A DNA stretch of 64,000 nt from Gemmatimonadota bacterium (GTDB lineage Bacteria > Gemmatimonadota > Gemmatimonadetes > Gemmatimonadales > GWC2-71-9), in contig JADJPD010000010.1 in the NCBI GenBank assembly GCA_016713435.1, positions 124,001 to 188,000 on the forward strand, given 5' to 3'. Shown here piece after piece: positions 26,523 through 34,525 of this stretch (positions are counted from its first letter, which is position 1; the number at the start of each line of letters is the position of its first letter). The position numbers and the translations under genes were made by a program. A model generated the notes under the pieces. The model searched no databases. It had not been told where the DNA came from and saw only the letters and a program-made list of their open reading frames with translations.

Positions 26523-26544
26523 GGGTGAGCGGGAAGATACCAGC

Positions 26545-27639
26545 GTGCCGCTCCGGGTTCTCCTGGCCCTGCATCAGGGCGGGGGCGCGGGATCGGTCAA
26601 TTCCACCCTCGCGCTCGGGCTCGGGCTCCGCGCGCGCGGCGTGGACGCGCGCCTGGTCTGCCCGCCCGGCTCGCCGGTGGAGGCGGAGGCGCGCGCGGGC
26701 GGGCTGCCCGTGCACCCGCTGCCGCTCGCGCGCCAGTCGCGCTTCATGAACGCGCGCGCCCTCGGGGCCTTGCTGCGCGACCAGCCCGTGGACATCATCA
26801 ACTCGCAGGGCTCGCGCGACCGTGAGGCATTCACCTGGCTCGGCCTCACCCGCCGCCTCCCGGCGCCACTGATCCTGACGCGCCGCTCGTTCCCGCGGAG
26901 CACCCGGCTGCAGAACTGGCTCGCCGCCCGGGTGAGCGCCCGGGTCATCGCCCTGAGCGCGTCGGTGCGCGACGAGCTGGTGCGGCGCGGCACGCCGGCC
27001 GGGAAGGTGGTGGTGGTGCCGAGCGGGTTCGTGGCCGGCCGCATGGACCGGCCGGTCAGCGACGCGGAGCGCGACGCGTGGCGCGCGCGCATCGGCTGGG
27101 AGCCGTCCCGCCGGGTCATCGGCGTGGTGGCACGGCCCAAGGACCAGGCGGTGGTGCTCGCGGCCCTGGCCCACGTGGCGACCCCCGTGCGCCTGGTGCT
27201 CGCGGGGCTGGATGCGGCCGCACTCGCGGCCCCGCTCCCGCCCGTGCCTGAGCGCCACGCGGTGGTGCGGCTCCCCTTCGATCCGGCCATCCGCCCGCTC
27301 TACGAGCTGCTCGAGCTGGCGCTCCATCCCTCGCGCTGGGATGCGTTTCCGCAGGCGGTGCTCGAGGCGCTGGCGCTCGGCCTGCCGGTCGTGGCATCCA
27401 ACGCCACCGGCAACGCGGAGATCATCCGCCCCGAGGTGGATGGCCTCCTCGTGGCGCCGACGGACCCCGCGGCCTGGGCCGCCGCCATTGACCGCCTCCT
27501 CGGCGACCGCGACCTCGCCGCGCGCCTCGGCGCCAGCGGACGCCGCCGCGCCCGGGAGGACTTCTCGCTCGACCGCATGCTCGACCGCACCCTGGCCGTG
27601 TACCACGCCGTCCTCGCCGAACGCGCCCTCCGCCGATGA
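26545..27639 (+). CDS. Glycosyltransferase family 4
   Basis: A 364-residue GT-B enzyme. The N-terminus is PLRVLLALHQGGGAGSVNST. The donor site has VIGVVARPKDQ and the EX7E-type region DAFPQAVLEALALGLPVVAS, then GNAEIIRPEVDGLLV. The chosen start is GTG 26545, with GGGAAGA 8 bp upstream. An in-frame ATG at 26521 would overlap the start codon of the divergent neighbour, so it is less likely but possible. The stop overlaps the next ATG (ATGA), so both GT4 genes are co-translated. Confidence 0.87.
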   Translation: MPLRVLLALHQGGGAGSVNSTLALGLGLRARGVDARLVCPPGSPVEAEARAGGLPVHPLPLARQSRFMNARALGALLRDQPVDIINSQGSRDREAFTWLGLTRRLPAPLILTRRSFPRSTRLQNWLAARVSARVIALSASVRDELVRRGTPAGKVVVVPSGFVAGRMDRPVSDAERDAWRARIGWEPSRRVIGVVARPKDQAVVLAALAHVATPVRLVLAGLDAAALAAPLPPVPERHAVVRLPFDPAIRPLYELLELALHPSRWDAFPQAVLEALALGLPVVASNATGNAEIIRPEVDGLLVAPTDPAAWAAAIDRLLGDRDLAARLGASGRRRAREDFSLDRMLDRTLAVYHAVLAERALRR

Positions 27640-28811
27640 CCCACCCGGCCCTCCTCCTCACCTACGACTTCCCGCCCATGCTCGGCGGCATCGCCCGCGC
27701 GCTGGGCGAGATCGCGCGCCACGCCGAGGGGCGGGTCCGCGTCTCCACCGGCCAGGTGGACGGCTGGGAGGCGTGGGACCGGGCCAGCGGCCTCCCCGTG
27801 GACCGCCTCGCCGTGCCGAGCCGCCGGCTCAAGACGCTTCCCTGCCTGGTGCGCTGGGGCCTCCACGCCGACCGGCTGGTGCGCCAGCACCACCCCGCCT
27901 TCCTCTGGGCCGGCAACGTGAAGCCGGCGGGCCATGTGGCGCGCTGGCTCGGCACCCGGCGTGGCATTCCGTATGGCCTGATCACCTACGGCCTCGACCT
28001 CGAGCTCCTCCACGACCAGGCCCGCCGCTCCCCCCGCCGCCGCCGCGGCATCCGCGAGCTCGTGGCCGGTGCCGCCGGTGCCGTGGCCATCAGCGGCTGG
28101 ACCCGCGACCGCTACGTGGAGCTGGCGGAACGCCTCGGCGTCCCCGCCGGCCCCGACCGGGTGCGCGTGGTCCCGCTCGGCGTGGACACCCAGCGCTTCG
28201 CGCCGCGGCCCGCCGGCGGCCCCCGCGCCGGGAGCTGCACCCTGCTCACGGTGGCCCGCCTCGTCCCCCACAAGGGCGTGGACGAGGCGCTCGCGCTCCT
28301 CGCCGGGCTCCGGGCCGAGGGGTACACCTGTCATTACGTGGTGGCCGGCGAGGGTCCGGACCGGCCCCGCCTCGAGGCGCTGGCGGCCGAGCTCGGCGTG
28401 GCCGGGCAGGTCCGCTTCCTCGGCGCCGTGTCGGAAGCGGAACTGCCCTCGCTCTACCAGGCGGCGGATCTCTACGTGGGGTTGTCGCGGGTCGACGGGC
28501 CGGAGGTGGAGGGCTTCGGCCTGGCACTGCTCGAGGCGCAGGCGGCGGGGCTGCCGGTGCTGGCGGGGCGGGGCGGGGGGACGGCGGAGTGCGTCGAGGA
28601 CGGCGTGAGCGGGCTGCTGCTCCCGCCCACCGACCGCCGCGAGGTGCTGGCCGCGGCGGTGGCGCTCCTGCGGCACCCCGAGCGCGCCCACGCGCTGGGC
28701 CAGGCGGGCCGCGCGCGGGCGGAGCGGCACTTCGGCTGGGCGCGGGTGGTGGCGGACCTCGAGGCCGCCGCCCGCGCCTTCACCCCGCCGGCGGCGCGAA
28801 GCGCGCGCTGA
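27636..28811 (+). CDS. Glycosyltransferase family 4
   Basis: A 391-residue GT-B enzyme of full length. It begins MTHPALLLTYDFPPMLGGIARAL, the typical 'DFPP..GGI' acceptor loop. The donor domain has LLTVARLVPHKGVDEAL, YVVAGEGPDRPRLE and the catalytic-type GPEVEGFGLALLEAQAAGLPVLA with GGTAECVEDGVSGLLL. It is translationally coupled to the preceding GT4 gene. Its last 32 bp overlap the convergent patatin gene. Confidence 0.9.
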   Translation: MTHPALLLTYDFPPMLGGIARALGEIARHAEGRVRVSTGQVDGWEAWDRASGLPVDRLAVPSRRLKTLPCLVRWGLHADRLVRQHHPAFLWAGNVKPAGHVARWLGTRRGIPYGLITYGLDLELLHDQARRSPRRRRGIRELVAGAAGAVAISGWTRDRYVELAERLGVPAGPDRVRVVPLGVDTQRFAPRPAGGPRAGSCTLLTVARLVPHKGVDEALALLAGLRAEGYTCHYVVAGEGPDRPRLEALAAELGVAGQVRFLGAVSEAELPSLYQAADLYVGLSRVDGPEVEGFGLALLEAQAAGLPVLAGRGGGTAECVEDGVSGLLLPPTDRREVLAAAVALLRHPERAHALGQAGRARAERHFGWARVVADLEAAARAFTPPAARSAR

Positions 28812-29838
28812 TCGCGTAGGTGGGGCAGTTCCGCACGTAGGACCCATCCAGCGGCGACCAGCACTGCCGCGGCTGCCGCACCACCGCCTTCCCCTCGCTC
28901 ATCCCGAACACCTGCGGCGCCTGCATCGCGCACGCGCCGCACCCGATGCAGCGCGCCGCGTCCACCCGCACCTCCACCATCCGCTGCGGGAAGATCCCCT
29001 CGGCCTCCGCCGGCAGCGTGGCCGGGAGCCGGTCCAGCAGGTCCAGCGTGGCGCGGCGCCCCTCCTCGATGATCTCCCGGTTCTGGCCAAAGGCGAACAT
29101 CGACACGTGCTCCACCCGCGGGTGCAGCAGCAGCAGGGGCGGCCGGCTCCAGCGGCGCAGCCGGCTTTCCATCATGGCCTGCATCACGATCTCGAGTCCG
29201 CGCGCGTAGGTGGCGGCAAACCCCTCCTCCTGCACGTTGGCGCGGAGCGCCGCCGTCGAGCCCACGTCCACCGCCAGCACCGGCGCCTGCCCCAGCGCGG
29301 CCGCCGCCGAGACCGGCAGGTTCTCCAGCACGGCCCCGTCCACATAGTGGCGCCCCCCGATCTCCACCGGCGGGAACAGCCCGGGCAGCGCGCACGAGGC
29401 CAGCACCGCATCCGCCACCCGTGCGTCCCTGAGGCCGGGCAGGCCCCAGAACACCTGCATCCCGGAGTCGAGCTCCACGGTGTTGATGAACAGCCGCCGG
29501 GGCAGCTCCTCGAAGCGCACGTCGCCGATCACCGAGCGGATCAGGGCGTACAGCGGCTCCCGCCGGTAGACGGCCGGCGCCTTCATCCGCTTGAACGCCA
29601 TGTCGGCGTGCGCCACCTGGAAGATGTCGCGCCGCTTCACCTTGAGGCCGCCCGCCTCGAGCGTCCGCGCCGGCACCCCCGCCGCCCACGCCGCCGCGAT
29701 GAGCGCCCCCATGCTGCTCCCCACCACCAGCTCGGGCTCGAGGCCCCGCTCCTCGAGCGCCAGCAGCACGCCCACGTGCGCCAGCCCCTTGAGGCCGCCG
29801 CCCGAGAGCACCAGGGAAAAGGGTCCGCCAAAGCCCAT
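28780..29838 (-). CDS. Patatin-like phospholipase fused to a C-terminal ferredoxin domain
   Basis: A 352-residue fusion. The N-terminal patatin domain (about 1-270) has the oxyanion loop SGGGLKGLAHVGV, nucleophile serine in GSSMGAL and the catalytic Asp in DGAVLENLP, so a Ser-Asp acyl hydrolase acting on lipids is expected. The C-terminal ~70 residues form a single-cluster ferredoxin: CIGCGACAMQAPQVFGM, then a distant NCPTYAIS that supplies the last cysteine. The start is ATG 29838; an upstream in-frame GTG at 29877 adds 13 residues without improving the match. Patatin with an iron-sulfur domain is uncommon. Its stop lies inside the convergent glycosyltransferase gene. Confidence 0.88.
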   Translation of the reverse strand: MGFGGPFSLVLSGGGLKGLAHVGVLLALEERGLEPELVVGSSMGALIAAAWAAGVPARTLEAGGLKVKRRDIFQVAHADMAFKRMKAPAVYRREPLYALIRSVIGDVRFEELPRRLFINTVELDSGMQVFWGLPGLRDARVADAVLASCALPGLFPPVEIGGRHYVDGAVLENLPVSAAAALGQAPVLAVDVGSTAALRANVQEEGFAATYARGLEIVMQAMMESRLRRWSRPPLLLLHPRVEHVSMFAFGQNREIIEEGRRATLDLLDRLPATLPAEAEGIFPQRMVEVRVDAARCIGCGACAMQAPQVFGMSEGKAVVRQPRQCWSPLDGSYVRNCPTYAISARFAPPAG

Positions 29839-29897
29839 GCTTGCCTCCAGCCTCCGCCTGCCGGTAACGTACGCCACTTCCCGGAGGATATCACCCC

Positions 29898-31044
29898 GTG
29901 CCGTACGACCTGGGCGCCCTGCGCCGGACCGAATTCCCGTGGGCGGACGAGACCACCTACCTCGACCACGCCTCCATCGGGCCCATCCCCGAGCGCACCC
30001 GCCGCGCCCTCGACGACTTCAACACCCGCCGCACCCGCCCGCACCTGCTGCGCCACGAGGACCTCTTCGGGGCCTTCGACCTGGCCCCGTGAGGCCGTGG
30101 CGAAGCTCATCAATGCCGACACCGGGGAGGTGGCGCTCACCACCAACACCACCTTCGGCCTCGCCATCGCGGCCCGGGCCCTCCCCCTCGGCCAGGGCGA
30201 CATCGTCCTGGTGTCCGACCGCGAGTTCCCCGCCAACATGTACCCCTGGCGCCGTCTTGGCGACCGGGGCGTGGAACTCGAGGTGCTCCCCACCACCCCG
30301 GAGGGCTGGCCCGACGAGGTCCGCATGCACGCCCGCCTGGCCGACCCCCGCGTGCGCTGCCTGGCGGTGTCGCTCACTCAGTTCGCCAATGGGTATACGG
30401 TGGACCTGGCCGCGCTGTCCCAGGCCACCCGGGCCCGCGGCCAGTTCCTGGTGGTGGACGCCATCCAGGCCCTCGGCCAGATCCCGGTGGACGTGAAGCA
30501 GGTGCCGGTGGACATCCTCTCCTCGGGCGGCCAGAAGTGGCTGCTCTCGCCGTGGGGCAGCGGCTTCATGTACGTCCGCCGCGACCTCATCCCCGTCATG
30601 GAGCCGGCCGTCGCCAGCTGGATGGCCTTCGAGGGCACCGACGACTTCTCCCGGCTCACCGACTACAAGGACGTCTTCCGCCCCGACGCCCGCCGCTTCG
30701 AGCTCATCACGCTTCCCTACCAGGAGTTCGTGGGGATGCGCCAGTCCATCGAGCTCCTGCTCGAGCTGGGCGTGGCGGGCATCCAGCAGCACCTCACCCG
30801 CCTCCAGGCCCCCCTCGTGGAGTGGGCGCAGCGGAAGGGCGTGGCCCTCACCTCGCCCGTGGGCGCGCGGGCCTCGGGCATCACCTGCCTGGCGCCGCCG
30901 CGCATCGAGGAGTGCTTCAAGGCGCTCCGGAAGGCGGGCGTGTCGCTCAGCCATCGCGAGGGCGCCCTGCGCTTCGCGCCGCACTGCTACAACACCCTGG
31001 GCGAGGTCGAGCGGATCGTGGCCGTGCTCGACCCGCTCGTCTGA
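29898..31044 (+). CDS. Class V aminotransferase/cysteine desulfurase-like protein (one frameshift)
   Basis: A pyridoxal-phosphate enzyme of about 381 residues once corrected. The N-terminus has TTYLDHASIGPIPERT. The middle has ALTTNTTFGLAIAARAL and VVDAIQALGQIPVDV, and the cofactor lysine is in SSGGQKWLLSPWGSGF. The start is GTG 29898. The frame breaks in a C run (30085-30088), where GACCTGGCCCCGTGA should read Leu-Ala-Arg-Glu; dropping one C joins the halves. Whether it is a desulfurase, kynureninase-like or isopenicillin-epimerase-like enzyme cannot be told; the classic Cys loop of desulfurases is not obvious. Confidence 0.85.
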
Positions 31045-31058
31045 CCCCGGAGATCCCG

Positions 31059-32642
31059 ATGCCCGGCACCTTCGACGAAATGCTCGCCGCCGGCTACGGC
31101 TTCAGCGGCGCCGCCGTCACCCTCGGCGCGGCCCTGCACGAGGGGGCGCTCCACGCCACCCCGGCCGTCCGCATCCCGCTGGCCATGATGAACCGCCACG
31201 GCCTCATCGCCGGCGCCACCGGCACCGGCAAGACCAAGACGCTGCAGCTCCTCACCGAGCAGCTCTCCCGCGCCGGCGTCCCCGTCTTCGTCGCCGACAT
31301 CAAGGGCGACCTCGCCGGCCTCGCCATGCCGGGCGTTGCCAGCGACCGGGTCACCACCCGCGCCACCGAGACCGGCTGGACCTGGCAGGCCGCGGGCGTG
31401 CCGGTCGAGTTCGTGAGCCTGACGGGCAAGCCCGGCGTCCAGCTCCGCGCCACCGTCGCGAGCTTCGGCCCCCTCCTCCTGGCCAAGGTGCTCGGCCTCA
31501 ACGAGACCCAGACCAGCGTCCTCACCCTGGTCTTCAAGTACGCCGACGACAGCCGGCTCCCGCTCCTCGACCTCTCCGACCTCCGCGCCCTGCTCCAGTT
31601 CCTGTCGTCGGACGAGGGGAAGCCCGAGCTGGCCCAGTACGGCGGCATGAGCAGCGCCACCGTGGGCGTCCTGCTCCGCAAGATGGTGGAGCTCGAGGCG
31701 CTCGGCGCCGAGATCCTCTTCGGCGAGCCGGAGTTCGACGTGCACGACCTCCTCGCCACCACCCGCGACGGCCGGGGCGTCGTCACCTGCCTCGAGCTCA
31801 CCGACGTGCAGGAGAAGCCGCGGCTCTTCTCCACGTTCATGATGTGGCTGCTCGCCGAGCTCTACCAGGCGCTGCCCGAGGCCGGCGACCTCGACAAGCC
31901 CAAGCTCGTCTTCTTCTTCGACGAGGCCCACCTCCTCTTCAACGACGCCTCCAAGGCGTTCCTGGAGCAGGTGGAGCAGGTGGTGCGCCTGGTCCGCTCC
32001 AAGGGCGTCGGCATCTACTTCGTCACCCAGAGCCCCAAGGACGTCCCCTCGGACATCCTGGCCCAGCTCGGCAACCGCGTCCAGCACGCCCTCCGCGCCC
32101 ACACCCCCGACGACGAGAAGGCGCTCACCGCCGCGGTGCGCACCTTCCCCAAGACCAGCTACTACGACCTCGCCGAGACCCTCACCAGCCTCGGCATCGG
32201 CGAGGCGGTGGTCACGGCGCTCGACCCGCGCGGCGTCCCCACCCCCGTGGTGGCCGCCCGCCTCATCCCGCCCTCCTCCCGCATGGGCCCCCTGACCCCA
32301 GAGGAACTCCAGGCGGACATCCAGGCCTCCGACCTCCTCCGCGAGTACGGCCAGGCCGTGGACCGCGAGAGCGCCCGGGAGATGCTGCAGCGCCGGGTCC
32401 AGGCCTCGGCGCCGCCGGTGCGGGAGGCCCCGCGCAGCCCGTTCCCCACCTCGGCGCCCGAACCGCGCTCCGCGCCCGCGCCCCGGAGCGGCGGCATGTC
32501 CACCGGCGCCAAGGTGGGCGGCGCCATCGTCGCGGCGCTCGGCACCACCGTGGCCCGCACCGTCGGTCGCGAGCTGGTGCGCGGCGTCCTCGGCATGCTC
32601 GGCGCCAAGCCGCGCCGCAACACCAGCCGCACCCGCTGGTAG
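31059..32642 (+). CDS. HerA/YjgR-type (DUF853) ATPase
   Basis: A 527-residue P-loop ATPase related to HerA DNA translocases. It has Walker A AGATGTGKTKTLQLL, the following VFVADIKGDLAGLA, Walker B LVFFFDEAHLLFND and the arginine/sensor region YFVTQSPKDVPSDILAQLGNR. It matches the DUF853 family of E. coli YjgR in length and motif order. The last ~90 residues are Pro/Ala-rich, then Gly/Ala-hydrophobic. The ATG at 31059 is 14 bp after the aminotransferase stop. The cellular role is not established for the family. Confidence 0.9.
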   Translation: MPGTFDEMLAAGYGFSGAAVTLGAALHEGALHATPAVRIPLAMMNRHGLIAGATGTGKTKTLQLLTEQLSRAGVPVFVADIKGDLAGLAMPGVASDRVTTRATETGWTWQAAGVPVEFVSLTGKPGVQLRATVASFGPLLLAKVLGLNETQTSVLTLVFKYADDSRLPLLDLSDLRALLQFLSSDEGKPELAQYGGMSSATVGVLLRKMVELEALGAEILFGEPEFDVHDLLATTRDGRGVVTCLELTDVQEKPRLFSTFMMWLLAELYQALPEAGDLDKPKLVFFFDEAHLLFNDASKAFLEQVEQVVRLVRSKGVGIYFVTQSPKDVPSDILAQLGNRVQHALRAHTPDDEKALTAAVRTFPKTSYYDLAETLTSLGIGEAVVTALDPRGVPTPVVAARLIPPSSRMGPLTPEELQADIQASDLLREYGQAVDRESAREMLQRRVQASAPPVREAPRSPFPTSAPEPRSAPAPRSGGMSTGAKVGGAIVAALGTTVARTVGRELVRGVLGMLGAKPRRNTSRTRW

Positions 32643-32659
32643 GCAGGCCCCGGAAACAC

Positions 32660-32694
32660 GACGCCCCCGCGGGAGCAGCTCCCGCGGGGGCGTC
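32660..32694. terminator. Strong hairpin terminator between convergent genes
   Basis: GACGCCCCCGCGGGAG (32660-32675) pairs perfectly with CTCCCGCGGGGGCGTC (32679-32694) over a 3-base loop. It lies between the HerA-like gene and convergent mscL. No long T-run follows, but the 16-bp G+C stem and position make bidirectional termination likely. Confidence 0.8.
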
Positions 32695-32713
32695 GCGCGT
32701 TCAGCAGGGGCGC

Positions 32714-33001
32714 TTACTTCTTCGCCACCTTCTCCTCCTTGAGCACCTTCTTGGCGAAGAGGAACACCAGGAACGCCACGATGATGAAGTTCACCAGCGC
32801 CGACAGCACGATCCCCACCTGGAACGGCCCCACCACCAGCTTCTGCCAGTCCCCGCTCGGCAGCAGCAGGCCCACGATGGGCATGAGCAGGCCGTCCACG
32901 ATCGACTTCACCAGGTCACCCGCCTTGCCGCCGATGATGACCGCGATGGCCAGGCCGATGACACCGTACTCCTTCAGGAACGCCATGAATTCGCCGCGCA
33001 T
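32714..33001 (-). CDS. mscL: Large-conductance mechanosensitive channel MscL family
   Basis: An inner-membrane pore that opens under tension to relieve hypo-osmotic shock. The 95-residue product is shorter than E. coli MscL (136) and lacks most of the C-terminal helical bundle. Two transmembrane helices are clear: TM1 around IGLAIAVIIGGKAGDLVKS with the usual pore-lining Gly/Ala pattern, then DGLLMPIVGLLLP, and TM2 around GIVLSALVNFIIVAFLVFLF, ending in a Lys-rich tail. A short methionine-led N-terminus MRGEFMAFLKE precedes TM1. Confidence 0.88.
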   Translation of the reverse strand: MRGEFMAFLKEYGVIGLAIAVIIGGKAGDLVKSIVDGLLMPIVGLLLPSGDWQKLVVGPFQVGIVLSALVNFIIVAFLVFLFAKKVLKEEKVAKK

Positions 33002-33143
33002 GCCAGATCTCCTCCAGGGGGAAGGGGAGCGAGGGGGTCGCTGGGGATGGGGAATCGGCGGCCGGGGGGCCGCGACGGGTGCAAGTATGAGCGGGGAGGC
33101 GGCGGGGCGCTAGGTCACCCGTCACCGGCGCCCGGCGCGCCGC

Positions 33144-34406
33144 CTAGCGACAGTCGAGCAGCGCGTAGCTCCGCTTGCCCTTCTGCAGCAGCACGAAGCC
33201 GCCGCCGAGCACGTCGCCGGCCCCGAGCACGCGGTCGGCGGCCACGGGGGCGCCGTTCAGCGAGAAGCCGTTCTGCGTGAGCCCGCGCCGCGCCTCGTTC
33301 TTGGAGGCGGCGAGCCCCGCCTTCACCAGCGCATCGGCAATCGGCAGCCCCTCGAGCTCCGCGGCCGCGAGCGCCGTCGTCGGCACCTCGCCCGCCAGCA
33401 CCCCGAGCACCTCGGCGCCCGCCTGCGCCAGGTTGGTGCCGCCAAAGAGGAGCCGGCTCGCGTCAATCACGCGCTTCGTCACCTCGGCGCCGTGCACCCG
33501 CGTGGTCAGCTCCTCCGCCAGCCGTCGCTGCGCCACCCGCTTGCCCGGGTCCGCCGAGTGCTCGGCCACGATGGCGGCGATTTCCTCGAGCGGCAGGAAG
33601 GTGAAGAAGCGGAGCAGCCGGTCGGCGTCCGCGTCCTCGGTGTTGAGCCAGAACTGGTAGAACCTGTAGGGACTGGTCTTCGCCGGGTCGAGCCAGACGT
33701 TCCCCTGCTCGCTCTTCCCGAACTTGCCGCCGCTCGCCGTGGTGAGCAGCGGGAACACCAGCCCGTGCACCTGCGCCCCCTCGCGCCGCGACACCAGCTC
33801 GCTGCCCGCGGTGATGTTCCCCCACTGGTCGCTGCCGCCCATCTGCAGCTCGCAGCGCTCGTGCTTCCACAGGTGCCAGAAGTCGAACGCCTGCACCAGC
33901 ATGTAGGTGAACTCGGTGTAGCTGATGCCGGTCTCCATCCGGCTCTTCACCGAGTCCTTCTGCAGCATGTAGTTGATGGTGAAGTGCTTCCCCACGTCCC
34001 GCAGGAACTCCATCAGGCCCAGCGGCCGCAGCCAGTCGGCGTTGTTGCGCACCCGCGCGGCGTTCTGCCCCTCGAAGCTCAGGAACTGCTCCAGCTGGCC
34101 CCGGATGCGCGACGCGTTGTGGTCGATCTGCTCCACCGTGAGCATCGGCCGCTCGCTCCGCTTGCCGCTCGGGTCCCCGACCATGCCGGTGCCGCCGCCC
34201 ACCAGGATGATCGGCGTCCCGCCGAAGCGCTGCAGCCACGCCAGCCCCATCACCGGCACCAGGTTGCCGACGTGCAGGCTGTCGGCCGTGGGATCGAAGC
34301 CGACGTAGCCGGTGACCGGCCCCTGCTGCAGGCGGTCGGCAAAGCCGGGGGTGACGTCGTGGACGAACCCGCGGTCGGTGAGCTGGGAGAGGAAGGCGGT
34401 GGTCAT
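33144..34406 (-). CDS. tyrS: Tyrosyl-tRNA synthetase
   Basis: Charges tRNA-Tyr. The 420-residue class I synthetase has the HIGH-type signature PTADSLHVGN (45-48 HVGN), the tyrosine-site YMLVQAFDFWHLW, QMGGSDQWGNITAG, the KMSKS-type loop KFGKSEQGNVWL and a C-terminal S4 RNA-binding domain (about 355-420, SKNEARRGLTQNGFSLNG). The ATG at 34406 gives the usual N-terminus MTTAFLSQLTDRGF. It is divergent from the penicillin-binding protein. Confidence 0.96.
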   Translation of the reverse strand: MTTAFLSQLTDRGFVHDVTPGFADRLQQGPVTGYVGFDPTADSLHVGNLVPVMGLAWLQRFGGTPIILVGGGTGMVGDPSGKRSERPMLTVEQIDHNASRIRGQLEQFLSFEGQNAARVRNNADWLRPLGLMEFLRDVGKHFTINYMLQKDSVKSRMETGISYTEFTYMLVQAFDFWHLWKHERCELQMGGSDQWGNITAGSELVSRREGAQVHGLVFPLLTTASGGKFGKSEQGNVWLDPAKTSPYRFYQFWLNTEDADADRLLRFFTFLPLEEIAAIVAEHSADPGKRVAQRRLAEELTTRVHGAEVTKRVIDASRLLFGGTNLAQAGAEVLGVLAGEVPTTALAAAELEGLPIADALVKAGLAASKNEARRGLTQNGFSLNGAPVAADRVLGAGDVLGGGFVLLQKGKRSYALLDCR

Positions 34407-34525
34407 GGGACGCGAATGGTACGGCGACCCTCCGGGGGGAGCAAGCCGCGCCACCCCCGCGGGGCGGGCGTCCCGGGCGGCGCGGATCACCTCGCCGCGG
34501 CGGGAGGGCCCGTTATCTTCCGTCC

